Part shown: one piece after another, positions 38,093 through 47,262 of the stretch | How positions within the stretch are numbered: the first letter of the stretch is position 1 | How the letters are laid out: each line of letters begins with the position of its first letter | Assembly: GCF_030816015.1 (NCBI RefSeq) | Contig: NZ_JAUSXN010000001.1 | Span: forward strand, 5,580,001-5,644,000 | Length of the DNA stretch: 64,000 nt | Direction of reading: 5' to 3' | DNA from: Pedobacter sp. W3I1 | GTDB taxonomy: Bacteria; Bacteroidota; Bacteroidia; Sphingobacteriales; Sphingobacteriaceae | Program-made: the position numbers and the translations under genes | The notes under the pieces: generated by a model | Databases searched by the model: none | Seen by the model: the letters and a program-made list of their open reading frames with translations, nothing else | What the model was told of the DNA's origin: nothing

Positions 38093-38446
38093 TTTTTGTT
38101 TAGTTGATTAACATTGGTTTTCTTAATCGCAAAAAATTATGGGCACAACCTGCGGCTATCACCAGCCAGAATTATCCTGGCGACTATGAAAAAGGTATCG
38201 GCTTAAACGGTTGGTTTTGCTTTAATATTTGGTTATTCAAAATTGTTGCTTTGGAGGCGAACTGAAGGGATAAAATCCTAAACAAATAGGTATAAAATCC
38301 TAAATAAAAGCAGAAAAAAGCATTAAAAAGGGCAAATAAGCGGATAAATTGTTAAAATTGCCACCGCCAAACGTATTTGATTTATAATAGAAACATTTTG
38401 TACTTTTAGTCAGGTAAAAGCTAACCATTCCTCATTTTCTGTCAAC
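38093..38446. other. Divergent promoter region of PUL2
   Basis: This 354-bp gap lies between susC and the HTCS gene and must contain both promoters and the HTCS binding site. The best promoter candidate is listed for the HTCS side; I could not define the susC promoter or an HTCS operator with confidence. Confidence 0.6.
38376..38408 (+). promoter_or_regulatory. Candidate Bacteroidota-type promoter of the HTCS gene
   Basis: A -33-like TTTG (38376-38379) and a -7-like TACTTTTA (38401-38408; 7 of 8 matches to TAnnTTTG) are 21 bp apart. Transcription would start near 38415, about 30 bp before the ATG. Confidence 0.4.
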
Positions 38447-41400
38447 ATGAAATCCCTGCTAACATTTGCTTTAGTATTTTTTATCATTGCAAGTAATGCA
38501 CAAAACAAATATGCTTTTAAACACCTCAATGTAGAAAACGGGCTCACACAAAGTTCGGTACTGTCTATCGCTCAGGATGCCAGGGGTTTTATCTGGTTCG
38601 GAACACGATTTGGATTAAATAAATATGACTCTAAATCTTTTAAGGCATATTATCACGAAAATAATAATAAGAAAAGCCTGAGCGATGCTGCCTTTCTCTC
38701 GTCTATTTTAGCATTAAAAAATGGAACCTTATTAATTGGCACCCAAGGAGGGCTGAATAAATATAATGAAGGGGATGATAACTTCGACTGTTACAGGCAC
38801 AACGACAAAGATCCCAACAGCATTAGCAATTCTAGAATAAATTGCATCTTTCAGGATAAAAAGAGCCGTGTATGGATCGGCACGGAAAATGGTTTAAACC
38901 TGCTCAACATCAATGGAAAGTATAAATTTAAACGCTTTCTGTATGGGCAAAAGCAGACTCAGCAAATTTATGCCATTACAGAAGACCATAACAGAACATT
39001 ATGGCTCAGTACTACCTATGGCTTAATAAACATGAGCTTTAAGGAAGGAAAAATCTATTTCCGGTATTTTAAGCATTTTAGTGAAGAGCTGAACAAAGCG
39101 ACAGACAACCACATTACCACCATGGTTGAAGACCGTGAAAATAATTTATGGATCGGAACCAAACAAACTGGCGTAAGCAAGCTAAATCTTAACACAGAAA
39201 CAATTACCACCTATAAATATTCTAGTCTTAATAAACAGGGGATCAGTAGTAACAATATCCGAAAAATTATGATGGACCAGGAAGGTCAATTATGGATCGG
39301 AACACTACATGGCATTAATATCTACAATCCAGCCACCAAAAATTTCGGTTCCCTGCATAATATACCCGAAGATCCTTCCAGCCTGAGCCAAAACTCTGTT
39401 TATGATATTTATCAGGATCGGCAGGGCATAATATGGGTAGGCACCTATTACGGCGCCATTAATATGACTTATCCCAATTATACGCCCTTTAAGATTTATA
39501 GAAGCACTACCGCAACAAATGGCTTAAGCAGTAACGTAGTCAGTTCAATTATGGAGGATGAACACCAAAACCTTTGGATTGGTACCGAAGGAGAAGGACT
39601 AAATTATTACGATCGGAAAAACAATACTTTTACCCGTTACAAAAACAACCCGAACGATCCTAAAAGCTTAAGTGCAAACCTGGTAAAATCGGTTATACGA
39701 GATAAAAAAAATAGAATTTGGGTTGGAACCCATTATGGCGGATTAAACCTTTTTCAACCAGAAACCAAAACTTTTATCAGATATACCAGTCGCATAAACG
39801 ATACTTCATCTATTAGCAGTGATGAAATTACAACCGTTTTTGAAGATAGTTACGGGCGATTTTGGGTCGGCACTAACGGTGGCTTAAATAGCTTTAACAG
39901 TACTACAGGTAAATTTATCCGCAACCGGGTAAATGGTTTAACGAATGCGGTACTTTACATTTTTGAAGATCCCAAACGAAGCCTGTGGGTAGCTACCAAC
40001 TCGGGGCTTTACCAGTTGAAAAAAGGGAGTCAACGATTTGTTAGCCGTGTTGCTGCCGATCCGGAAATTTTAAAATATAATGAAATCACTTGTTTAACTG
40101 CCGATAAAGAAGGGTATTTGCTCATGGGCACCTTGCGTAATGGCTTATTTAAGCTCAATGCAGATCGACATCGTTATACCAGAATGACCACTTTTGATGG
40201 CTTACCCCGCAACACCATTATGGGTATACTCGAAGATGATTTTAATAACCTATGGATAACTACAGACAAAGGTTTATGTAAATACAACCCAAGGCAGAAA
40301 ACTTTTAAAACTTACAACATTAAAGATGGACTACCAGGCAACGAATTTAATTACAAATCATTTTTGAAAGACAGTAAGGGGGCCTTTTTCTTTGGTGGAT
40401 TAAGTGGAATGGTCAGTTTTTTCCCAAACGAGATTAAAGAGAATAAAAACACCCCGCCTGTTATTTTTACAGGATTAAAATTATTTAATAAACCAATAAC
40501 ATTGAATACCGATGATGGCTTACTTAAACAAAACATCAGCACCATTAAATCAATCACTTTTGAATCAGACCAGAATGTGTTTTCTATTGATTTTACGCTA
40601 CTCAACTTTATAAAATCTGATAAAAACCATTATGCCTATAAATTAGGGGGCTTTGAAAAAAATTGGAACTATGTAGATAACCCATCGGCCAGTTATACCA
40701 ACCTCTCGCCTGGAAACTATACCCTTATGGTAAAGGGAAGTAATAATGATGGCCTTTGGACCAACAAAACAAGCACATTAGATATTAAGATTTTGCCACC
40801 ATTTTATAAAACCTGGTGGGCTTATCTGTTTTACTTTTGTGCTTTTGCAGCCATTTCGTTTGTATTTATACGTTATTTGTTGATAAAAGCTGTACTTAAA
40901 AAAGAAAAAGAGATTAACGAGCATAAACTTGAGTTTTTCACCAATATCTCTCATGAAATCCGCACACCTTTAACCCTTATTGTTGGTCCGTTAGATAAAT
41001 TGATCGAGAATGCTAAGGACGACCCTGCCCTGAACAGAGACCTGCAACCGATCAAACATAATGCCGACCGTTTGATGAACTTAGTTACGGAATTGCTCGA
41101 CTTTAGAAAGGCTGAAAGCGGAAAAATGGCATTACACGTAAGTCCTGGCAATGTGGTAAAATTCTGTAGGGAAATATTTCTGGCTTTTCAGAACATGGCC
41201 ATTTCTAAAAATATCGATTACCAGTTTGAAACCGAACAGGCAGAAATTGAACTTTATTTTGATAAGGTTCAAATGGAAAAAGTGATGTTTAACCTACTTT
41301 CAAATGCTTTTAAGTTTACCCCTGTAAACGGGAAAATTAGCTTAAAAATAGAAGTGGAAAAACAATTGGTTAATATCAAAATCTGCGATAACGGCAAAGG

Positions 41401-42493
41401 CATTCCTTTAGAGAACCAGGCCAATTTATTCACTAATTTTTATCAGGCCAATGCCACTACAACCATTGGTACAGGTTTGGGCTTATCGTTCTCTAAAAGT
41501 ATTGTAGAACTGCATCATGGCCAGATTAGTGTCGAAAGCACTCCTAAAAACGACAAAGCCTTTGGCAATACGGCTTTCACCGTTAGTTTAAAAACAGGGA
41601 AAGAACATTTTAATCCATCCGATTTTATCCCCGATTATATTTATTACGACGATGCCTTAAATTATAACCTGAATGCACCGCAGCTAACCGAACAGTTTAA
41701 GGTGGGCGATGCGATGCCAGACGATTCAGGAAAAAACAGAAAGAACAGCATCTTACTGGTAGAAGATAACGAAGATGTAAGAACTTTCATTAAACAAGCT
41801 TTAAGCCCCTCATATCAGATTTACGAACGCGAAAATGGGGCTACGGGGTTAGATTGTGCTTTAGATCTGATTCCCGATTTAATTATCAGTGATGTAATGA
41901 TGCCAGTGATGGATGGCTTAGAATTATGTCGAAAACTTAAAACAGATGAGCGAACCAGCCATATCCCTGTAGTTTTATTAACCGCAAGATCGGCCTATGT
42001 ACATCAGGTAAACGGTTTCGAAAATGGTGCCGATGCCTATATTATGAAACCATTTAACTTAAAAATACTCGAACTGAACATCCAGAACCTCCTCAATGCC
42101 CGTGAAACCATTAAACAAAAATTTGCGCAGGTAATTACGCTCGAACCCAAAAACATGGTCATTAATACGACCGAACAGAATTTTTTAAACAAAATTATCC
42201 AGCTGATCGAAGATCACATTGCCGATCCTGATTTTGACGTACCTACCCTGGCATCAGAAATTGGTATGAGCCAGCCTGTACTCTATAAAAAAATAAGAGC
42301 ACTGACCGATCTTTCAGTAAACGACTTTATTAAATCGTTGCGGATAAAAAGAGCAGCCCAATTACTTAAACAAGGTACAGGAAATATTGCTGAAATTGCT
42401 TATGCAGTAGGTTTTAACGATCGAAAATATTTCAGTTCAGAGTTTAAAAAACATTTCGGCAAAACCCCGAGTGAGTTCATGAGTAGTGATTAG
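38447..42493 (+). CDS. Hybrid two-component sensor/regulator (HTCS) of PUL2
   Basis: The 1,348-aa protein combines all parts of a phosphorelay. A signal peptide leads a periplasmic sensor of repeated beta-propeller motifs (many IWIGT/LWIGT repeats, about 25-680). A Y_Y_Y domain (about 725-785) and one membrane segment (about 788-812) follow. Then come HisKA with His836 (NISHEIRTPL), ATPase (DNGKGI, GTGLGLSFS), a receiver with Asp1149 (SDVMMPVMDG) and a C-terminal AraC helix-turn-helix (GFNDRKYFSSEFKKHFG). Such proteins bind an oligosaccharide in the periplasm and activate the neighbouring susC operon. Divergent position fits this. Confidence 0.97.
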   Translation: MKSLLTFALVFFIIASNAQNKYAFKHLNVENGLTQSSVLSIAQDARGFIWFGTRFGLNKYDSKSFKAYYHENNNKKSLSDAAFLSSILALKNGTLLIGTQGGLNKYNEGDDNFDCYRHNDKDPNSISNSRINCIFQDKKSRVWIGTENGLNLLNINGKYKFKRFLYGQKQTQQIYAITEDHNRTLWLSTTYGLINMSFKEGKIYFRYFKHFSEELNKATDNHITTMVEDRENNLWIGTKQTGVSKLNLNTETITTYKYSSLNKQGISSNNIRKIMMDQEGQLWIGTLHGINIYNPATKNFGSLHNIPEDPSSLSQNSVYDIYQDRQGIIWVGTYYGAINMTYPNYTPFKIYRSTTATNGLSSNVVSSIMEDEHQNLWIGTEGEGLNYYDRKNNTFTRYKNNPNDPKSLSANLVKSVIRDKKNRIWVGTHYGGLNLFQPETKTFIRYTSRINDTSSISSDEITTVFEDSYGRFWVGTNGGLNSFNSTTGKFIRNRVNGLTNAVLYIFEDPKRSLWVATNSGLYQLKKGSQRFVSRVAADPEILKYNEITCLTADKEGYLLMGTLRNGLFKLNADRHRYTRMTTFDGLPRNTIMGILEDDFNNLWITTDKGLCKYNPRQKTFKTYNIKDGLPGNEFNYKSFLKDSKGAFFFGGLSGMVSFFPNEIKENKNTPPVIFTGLKLFNKPITLNTDDGLLKQNISTIKSITFESDQNVFSIDFTLLNFIKSDKNHYAYKLGGFEKNWNYVDNPSASYTNLSPGNYTLMVKGSNNDGLWTNKTSTLDIKILPPFYKTWWAYLFYFCAFAAISFVFIRYLLIKAVLKKEKEINEHKLEFFTNISHEIRTPLTLIVGPLDKLIENAKDDPALNRDLQPIKHNADRLMNLVTELLDFRKAESGKMALHVSPGNVVKFCREIFLAFQNMAISKNIDYQFETEQAEIELYFDKVQMEKVMFNLLSNAFKFTPVNGKISLKIEVEKQLVNIKICDNGKGIPLENQANLFTNFYQANATTTIGTGLGLSFSKSIVELHHGQISVESTPKNDKAFGNTAFTVSLKTGKEHFNPSDFIPDYIYYDDALNYNLNAPQLTEQFKVGDAMPDDSGKNRKNSILLVEDNEDVRTFIKQALSPSYQIYERENGATGLDCALDLIPDLIISDVMMPVMDGLELCRKLKTDERTSHIPVVLLTARSAYVHQVNGFENGADAYIMKPFNLKILELNIQNLLNARETIKQKFAQVITLEPKNMVINTTEQNFLNKIIQLIEDHIADPDFDVPTLASEIGMSQPVLYKKIRALTDLSVNDFIKSLRIKRAAQLLKQGTGNIAEIAYAVGFNDRKYFSSEFKKHFGKTPSEFMSSD

Positions 42494-42559
42494 CCTGCAA
42501 ACGCTTTGCAAAACATTTAAAAACGTTATTATATTGATTCATCCCATAAATTAATCTCT

Positions 42560-42780
42560 ATCAATGACAGACTCCAATAGAGTGGTCGTCTTTTCCGCGC
42601 AGGCGGGATTCTTAAAGCGCTTGCATTACGATTCCCAATCAAGCTGGGAATGACGAACCGCCAAAATCTGTCATCCAACTCCTTTGTTTTTGGCTAAAAA
42701 ATGATCTCTACCATCGACAGACTCCAATAAAAATCGTCATCTCGACCGGAGCAACGCGGAGTGGAGAGATCTTTGGACTA
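42560..42780. repeat. Composite intergenic repeat with direct and inverted parts
   Basis: ATGACAGACTCCAATA at about 42563 recurs as TCGACAGACTCCAATA at about 42712, each followed by a TCGTC. Between them are CCGCGCAGGCGGGATTC and a TTCCCAATC/AAGCTGGGAA hairpin. The last part (TCGTCATCTCGACCGG to GGAGAGATCTTT) belongs to the family of 7331-7412. No gene lies here. Confidence 0.65.
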
Positions 42781-42791
42781 CAGATGGTCTG

Positions 42792-43652
42792 TTATTGAGA
42801 TACCAGCTTCGGGCTTAAAAACATTTGGGTAACCTGCTGATCGAAATGATTATTCATCACTCCCTGATAAACCTGTCCTGCAACATGATACAATAAATCT
42901 ACTTTTTCAAACAGGCTTACTACCTCCGGTTCACCGATCTCGTAATTGTTTTCGTAACGAACAGCCAGATAAGCCTCATCAAGCAAATGCAACAGGTTAA
43001 CCTCTTCCTCATCGTGATTAAATAGCGTAGAAAGCTGCTTTACATAAGGTTTAACATACAGCTGATGGGTTTTGATGCGGTGCGTTTTTTTATCCTTTCC
43101 CATTACCAAAACTTCAATGGCCCGGTACATTAAATCGAAAACCTGATGCAGCATAAAAGCGCAGTATTCGAGATTCTGTTGCTTAAAATAGAACTTTGCG
43201 CCAGATAAAAATTTGTTGGCCTTATTAGTTTCTTGCCGATAGGTAGTGCTAACCCGATCCGCAATGAGCTTAGGTTCGCCGCCTTCCAGAAAACTTCCAG
43301 ATTTACTAAATAAGCAATTCTGAGCTGCAGTGGCATAGTAAAAAAACAAACTCCCTTGTCGCAAAGCCTGCTCAACCTCGTGCACATGGAAAACCCGATA
43401 AGTAAATTCCATTTGCTCATTAAATACAATATTTAATACTGGCGTTAATTCGTTTAAAATACGCACATGTTTAAACGAAACCATAATCAGCATTTCTGGC
43501 GCCGGCTCACTGGCAAAAAAATTGGTATGGAGATAAATATATTGAATGGGTACCGCAGCGGTAATGCCCTTTAATAAACGCATTATGTTTTCTTCTTTTA
43601 TCGCACTATGGCTAAGGTTTAAAAATTTATTCCGCATAATGGCCCCTTTCAT
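42792..43652 (-). CDS. HEPN-domain protein with a degenerate nucleotidyltransferase-like N-terminus
   Basis: The 286-aa protein has a clear C-terminal HEPN four-helix domain: GAKFYFKQQNLEYCAFMLHQ, VFDLMYRAIEVLV, KTHRIKTHQLY, LLDEAYLAVRYENNYEI. The N-terminal 130 residues may be a minimal-nucleotidyltransferase fold but lack the GSxxxG...D catalytic motif. The canonical RNase motif Rx4-6H is not obvious; RYENNY stands in the corresponding region. HEPN proteins are often ribonuclease toxins or partners of nucleotidyltransferases. The frame overlaps the upstream gene by 26 bp (11 bp if it starts at Met6), so they are coupled. Confidence 0.8.
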   Translation of the reverse strand: MKGAIMRNKFLNLSHSAIKEENIMRLLKGITAAVPIQYIYLHTNFFASEPAPEMLIMVSFKHVRILNELTPVLNIVFNEQMEFTYRVFHVHEVEQALRQGSLFFYYATAAQNCLFSKSGSFLEGGEPKLIADRVSTTYRQETNKANKFLSGAKFYFKQQNLEYCAFMLHQVFDLMYRAIEVLVMGKDKKTHRIKTHQLYVKPYVKQLSTLFNHDEEEVNLLHLLDEAYLAVRYENNYEIGEPEVVSLFEKVDLLYHVAGQVYQGVMNNHFDQQVTQMFLSPKLVSQ

Positions 43653-44805
43653 CTTTTATATCATCACTTAATGTAGGGTTACCGATCATCACAAAGAAAG
43701 CTTCCATGATCATCAGCATGGCTTCATACTGCTCAAATAAAAATTCCTTGTCCATCATTTTAATGCTGCTTCTGGTACTAAATGCGGCATACAACCACTC
43801 TAAAAGACCTAAGCGCAATTGTTTGATTTTTTCAAGAACGAAAAAGGACTCCAAGAATCGATAAGGGTTTTCAATGTGTTCGGCTGCTAGTGTATTTATT
43901 TCGCAAAGGCCTTTGTTATATACATCGTTTGTAATAAAACGATCTTTCGTAGTCATTAACCCTTCGTTTAAGGCTGCCTGATAAATTAGTTTTTTGGTTG
44001 CAATTAAATAACCCGCATTAAGCAATTTCGTAAACTGGTTATAGAGGAAAAAATAATCGGCAACATCGTTTACACGGTTCTCTTCTGATAAGGCCATTTT
44101 ATACCATTTTTTCAGGTATGTTTTGTGCCCTGCAAGGTTATCCAAACTAAAAAAAAACTCAATTACACTAAACGGATTATCAAATAATTCCTGACCGAAA
44201 GCCAAAGGCGATGTACTTTCGAACATGGCCATATGATAATAGCGATCGATACTTTTAAAACTATTTTTAGTGATGAGCCTTTCGTGGATGAGCCAGCAAG
44301 CCTCCAACATTTTTCCGGTGTTCTCGTAAAATGGAAAGATATACTGATCCCAATCCAGGTTGAGGTTATTTTCCAATCCGGCCAACAACCATTCTTTATA
44401 AATAAACTTATAATTATCTGATTGAAAGAAGATAAAAATATCCAGAAAGGTAAGTTTTGGATTTTTCATCTCCACTTTGCTCAATAATTTCGGACAATAA
44501 TCTAGCAGAACCGATTCGCGTTCCAGGTTACATTCATCGGCTTCAATGGCCTTTATAAAAGCAACATCTGTTTCACTCCGATTAAAAATTAAATCCGAAT
44601 AATCGAACAGGGGCAACAGTTTCTCGTAAAAACCCAATAGTTTAGCAGGATGTTTTTGCGGCGAATAATCGAATTCGTTTTGAGGTGGGTTTAACCAGTT
44701 TTTTAAAAACTTTAAATGATGGTCTACACCATTTAATGAAAAAAAACTTTCAATGGCATCAATAAATGCCATCGTTTCTTTTTTAAAATTTGCGTTCCCT
44801 TCCAT
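43627..44805 (-). CDS. Unrecognised helical protein, 392 aa, operon partner of the HEPN protein
   Basis: This is a soluble protein, predicted almost all helical, rich in Phe, Leu and Lys, with repeated patterns like AGHKTYLKKWYKMAL and SFFSLNGVDHHLKFLKNWL, and similar ends IEFFFSLDNLAGHKTYLKKW and LESFFVLEKIKQLRLGLLEW. Three such FFxLxxxxxHxxxLxxW segments suggest an internal helical repeat. There is no signal, membrane segment or known catalytic motif. It is the first gene of an operon with the HEPN protein and divergent from the S24 repressor. I do not recognise a family. Confidence 0.75.
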   Translation of the reverse strand: MEGNANFKKETMAFIDAIESFFSLNGVDHHLKFLKNWLNPPQNEFDYSPQKHPAKLLGFYEKLLPLFDYSDLIFNRSETDVAFIKAIEADECNLERESVLLDYCPKLLSKVEMKNPKLTFLDIFIFFQSDNYKFIYKEWLLAGLENNLNLDWDQYIFPFYENTGKMLEACWLIHERLITKNSFKSIDRYYHMAMFESTSPLAFGQELFDNPFSVIEFFFSLDNLAGHKTYLKKWYKMALSEENRVNDVADYFFLYNQFTKLLNAGYLIATKKLIYQAALNEGLMTTKDRFITNDVYNKGLCEINTLAAEHIENPYRFLESFFVLEKIKQLRLGLLEWLYAAFSTRSSIKMMDKEFLFEQYEAMLMIMEAFFVMIGNPTLSDDIKDERGHYAE

Positions 44806-44857
44806 AGCGTATATTTATTAAATGATTATATTAGCTAACGAATTTAGCAAAATAAAA

Positions 44858-44889
44858 TAAGTTAAACTATAAATAATACGCTTAACTTA
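44858..44889. promoter_or_regulatory. Inverted repeat between divergent repressor and HEPN operon
   Basis: TAAGTTAA (44858-44865) and TTAACTTA (44882-44889) form an exact inverted repeat spaced by 16 bp, 15 bp before the repressor ATG. A palindrome TTAGCTAA is nearby at 44831-44838. Location and symmetry fit an operator for the repressor itself, controlling both directions. Confidence 0.4.
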
Positions 44890-44903
44890 CTAACATATTT
44901 TTT

Positions 44904-45551
44904 ATGAAGGAAAATCAACGCTTAAAAACACTAATGGATTTGTTGGGATTTAAAACCCAAAAAGATTTTGCTATGGCGTTGAATATCCAGCAAGGTTCTC
45001 TTTCAGATATTTTAAGGGAAAGGGTCAATGTATCTAACGCTATTAAAGATAAACTCGAACTTAAATTCGACGTCAATTTAACCTGGCTAGAAAACGGCAC
45101 AGGTGAACCTTTTTTCAAAAAGAGACCAGCTGTTGGTGAAAGCAAAGAGGGCGTTCCCTATTTCGATATGAGCCTGTCAGATGCTAAAGATCTCATAGTA
45201 GAAGAACAACGCGCAGAATACCTGGTAAATTACCTTCCTTTTAACGATTGCACGGCCTATTTACCGGTTTATGGCGATAGCATGTACCCCAAATATGCCG
45301 CAGGCGAAATTATAGCAATAAAAGAGATTACCAATTACGAAATTCTACAGTGGGGAGAAGCTTATGTGGTGATGACAGATGAAGATAGTAACAGTTTACG
45401 CACCATAAAGTTAATTTTTCAGCACACCGATGATACCAAACTAATCCTTCGTTCTTCAAATCCAAATTTTAAAGGCGATACCGTAATCCGCAAAAAAAAC
45501 ATCCAGGCACTTTATATTATCAAAGGAAAAATTACACGGAATATTATTTAG
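44904..45551 (+). CDS. LexA/CI-like repressor (HTH plus S24 peptidase domain)
   Basis: The 215-aa protein has an N-terminal XRE-type helix-turn-helix (QKDFAMALNIQQGSLSDILR) and a C-terminal S24 domain. Ser126 (YGDSMYPKYAAGEII) and Lys169 (SLRTIKLIF) are the Ser-Lys dyad used for self-cleavage in LexA and CI. A clear Ala-Gly cleavage site in the linker is not visible, so self-cleavage is unproven. It is divergent from the operon 43627-44805/42792-43652 with a 98-bp gap and is probably its regulator. Confidence 0.9.
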   Translation: MKENQRLKTLMDLLGFKTQKDFAMALNIQQGSLSDILRERVNVSNAIKDKLELKFDVNLTWLENGTGEPFFKKRPAVGESKEGVPYFDMSLSDAKDLIVEEQRAEYLVNYLPFNDCTAYLPVYGDSMYPKYAAGEIIAIKEITNYEILQWGEAYVVMTDEDSNSLRTIKLIFQHTDDTKLILRSSNPNFKGDTVIRKKNIQALYIIKGKITRNII

Positions 45552-45966
45552 ACAAAGCTATTTTCAGTTGACAGTACCCAGTTTACAGTTCTAACTGAAA
45601 ATTGCAAACTGAAAACTGAATGCACGGGAATAATGTAAAAAGGTCTCCCACAAATCAACGGATTTTCGCAGATTTTAAAAAGCATGTAGGAGTCTTATTA
45701 TAAATTGTCATCCTGAGCTTGTCGAAGGACCTGGTTTAAATATCTTACAAGGCGTTTCGACGGGCTCAACGTGACAAATTCGGAGTAAATTACAAATATG
45801 AGTGAGATTCGCAAACTGGATCTGCGTCATCATCTTAAATCAGCGGGAATAATGTAAAAGAATTTCCCACAAATCAACGGATTTTCGCAGATTTTAAAAA
45901 GCATGTAGGAGTCTTATTATAAATTGTCATCCTGAGCTTGTCGAAGGACTTGGTTTAAATATCTTA
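45552..45966. other. Gene-free region: first part of a tandem repeat array
   Basis: The first 70 bp contain a palindrome (CAGTTGACAGTACCCAGTTT region against AACTGAAAACTG). From 45625 onward it consists of the about 218-bp repeat units, up to the IS insertion. Confidence 0.6.
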
Positions 45967-46040
45967 TGGAATTGCAATAGTTTACTAGAGTTTTTTCGTT
46001 GTCAGATCAATTATTTCGAGAAGCATTACTTGGCTTTCTT

Positions 46041-46871
46041 TTAAGCAACATTTTTTCTATTACTTAGCATTTCTTCAAATTCTTTTGGAGTCATGTATGC
46101 AAGAGTAGAATGCCTTCTTTTTCGGTTATACCAGACCTCCACATATTCGAATATCGCCAATCTGGCTTGGCTTCTGGTGCGAAAATTTTCGTGGTATACC
46201 ATTTCTGTTTTCATTGTTTTAAAAAAACTCTCCGCCACTGCATTGTCCCAGCAGTTACCTTTTCTGCTCATGCTTTGATTTACTGAAAATTTCATCAATT
46301 GCTTTCTAAATTCATTACAGGCGTATTGCAATCCTCTGTCTGAATGAAAAATTAATTCCTGGGTAATCGGACGGTTTCTTATCGCCATTTTCCATGCTGC
46401 GATCGTTGTTTGTCCGGCATCCATGGTTTCGCTAAGCGCCCAGCCAACAATTTTTCTATCTGCCAGGTCCATTACTGTCGTCAGATAAAGCCAGCCTTCA
46501 CCAGTTCGGATATAAGTAAGGTCAGAGACCCATTTTTGGCTAATCTCCGCCGCATAAAAATCTCTGTTAAGAATATTTTCTGCAGGCAGATATAAATGGT
46601 CAGGATCAGTAGTCTGCACCCGATATTTATTGCGGGTAATACTTTTTATGTTTGCTTTCCGCATCAATCTGGCTACTCTTGGTCTAGAAACAAGGATTCC
46701 TTGTGCCTTTAATTCTGAGGTTATACGGGGCGCGCCATAACGGTATTTACTATCCTTGTGAATCTTTTTGATCTGCACCAAAAGTTCAGCCTGATCAATG
46801 GACCGCTTACCCAATGGATGTTTCAGCCAGTAATAAAAGCCACTACAGCTTACCGCGAACGTTCTACACAT
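46041..46871 (-). CDS. IS3-family transposase catalytic part (OrfB)
   Basis: The 276-aa frame from the ATG at 46871 contains an IS3 helix-turn-helix (KYRYGAPRITSELKAQGI) and an rve integrase core with the DDE triad Asp117 (KWVSDLTYI), Asp178 (FHSDRGLQY) and Glu214 (NAVAESFFK). The last two are 35 residues apart, as in the family. The frame is open further upstream (EIFGFIKEHRQIFPVEK), so the active OrfAB product is made by -1 frameshifting from orfA. Confidence 0.95.
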   Translation of the reverse strand: MCRTFAVSCSGFYYWLKHPLGKRSIDQAELLVQIKKIHKDSKYRYGAPRITSELKAQGILVSRPRVARLMRKANIKSITRNKYRVQTTDPDHLYLPAENILNRDFYAAEISQKWVSDLTYIRTGEGWLYLTTVMDLADRKIVGWALSETMDAGQTTIAAWKMAIRNRPITQELIFHSDRGLQYACNEFRKQLMKFSVNQSMSRKGNCWDNAVAESFFKTMKTEMVYHENFRTRSQARLAIFEYVEVWYNRKRRHSTLAYMTPKEFEEMLSNRKNVA

Positions 46872-46903
46872 CTTTTCAACAGGAAATATCTGCCGGTGTT
46901 CCT

Positions 46904-47194
46904 TTATAAATCCGAATATCTCCCGTCTCCCTTGGAAAAGATGCCTACCGCCTTTTTTAATATGTCACGTTCTAGCTGTGCCTCTTTAAGCTCCTTTTGA
47001 AGCTTATTGATCAGTTTCTGGTCTTCGGTAAGGTTTACTAAATCTTGTTTAGCTGTTCCTTGCCGTTCCCTCCATTTACTTAGTAGATTAGGGCTTATAC
47101 CTAATTCTTTTGCAACCTCTTTGATCGATCCACGAACCATAGCTAAATCTAAGGCCATTTTTCTAAAGGGTTCATCAAACATTTGTCTGCTCAT
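46904..47194 (-). CDS. IS3-family OrfA (DNA-binding, helix-turn-helix)
   Basis: The 96-aa protein has a transposase_8-type helix-turn-helix (FRKMALDLAMVRGSIKEVAK ELGISPNLLSKWRE) and a leucine-zipper-like coiled coil (LINKLQKELKEAQLERDILK). It overlaps the open upstream part of orfB in the -1 frame. It acts in end recognition and in regulation of transposition. Confidence 0.94.
   Translation of the reverse strand: MSRQMFDEPFRKMALDLAMVRGSIKEVAKELGISPNLLSKWRERQGTAKQDLVNLTEDQKLINKLQKELKEAQLERDILKKAVGIFSKGDGRYSDL
46952..46958 (-). promoter_or_regulatory. Programmed -1 ribosomal frameshift heptamer of the IS
   Basis: On the minus strand the sequence is A AAA AAG, in orfA frame TTA AAA AAG (Leu-Lys-Lys). 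It is the usual slippery heptamer of IS3 elements. Slippage there joins orfA to the orfB frame, giving the fused OrfAB transposase. Confidence 0.85.
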
Positions 47195-47262
47195 ATATTC
47201 AAATTTAAAGTTTTAAGTTTAAATCTGACAAACAAGACCTCTAGTCAAAGATAGCAACTCCA

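Larger units (their letters stand above)
45967..47262 (-). mobile_element. Complete IS3-family insertion sequence, 1,296 bp
   Basis: The ends were found by comparison with the uninterrupted repeat units beside it. Left end TGGAATTGCAATAGTTTACT and right end (complement) TGGAGTTGCTATCTTTGACT are imperfect terminal repeats, 19 of 24 matches. The 4-bp target duplication CTTA flanks it at 45963-45966 and 47263-47266. It carries orfA and orfB in the IS3 arrangement with a slippery heptamer between. It looks intact and recent. Confidence 0.93.

Noticed and set aside
46000..47230. IS ends at the inner TGTCAGAT/ATCTGACA repeats
   Set aside because: Comparison with intact repeat units shows that foreign DNA extends to 45967 and 47262, with a CTTA duplication outside those points.
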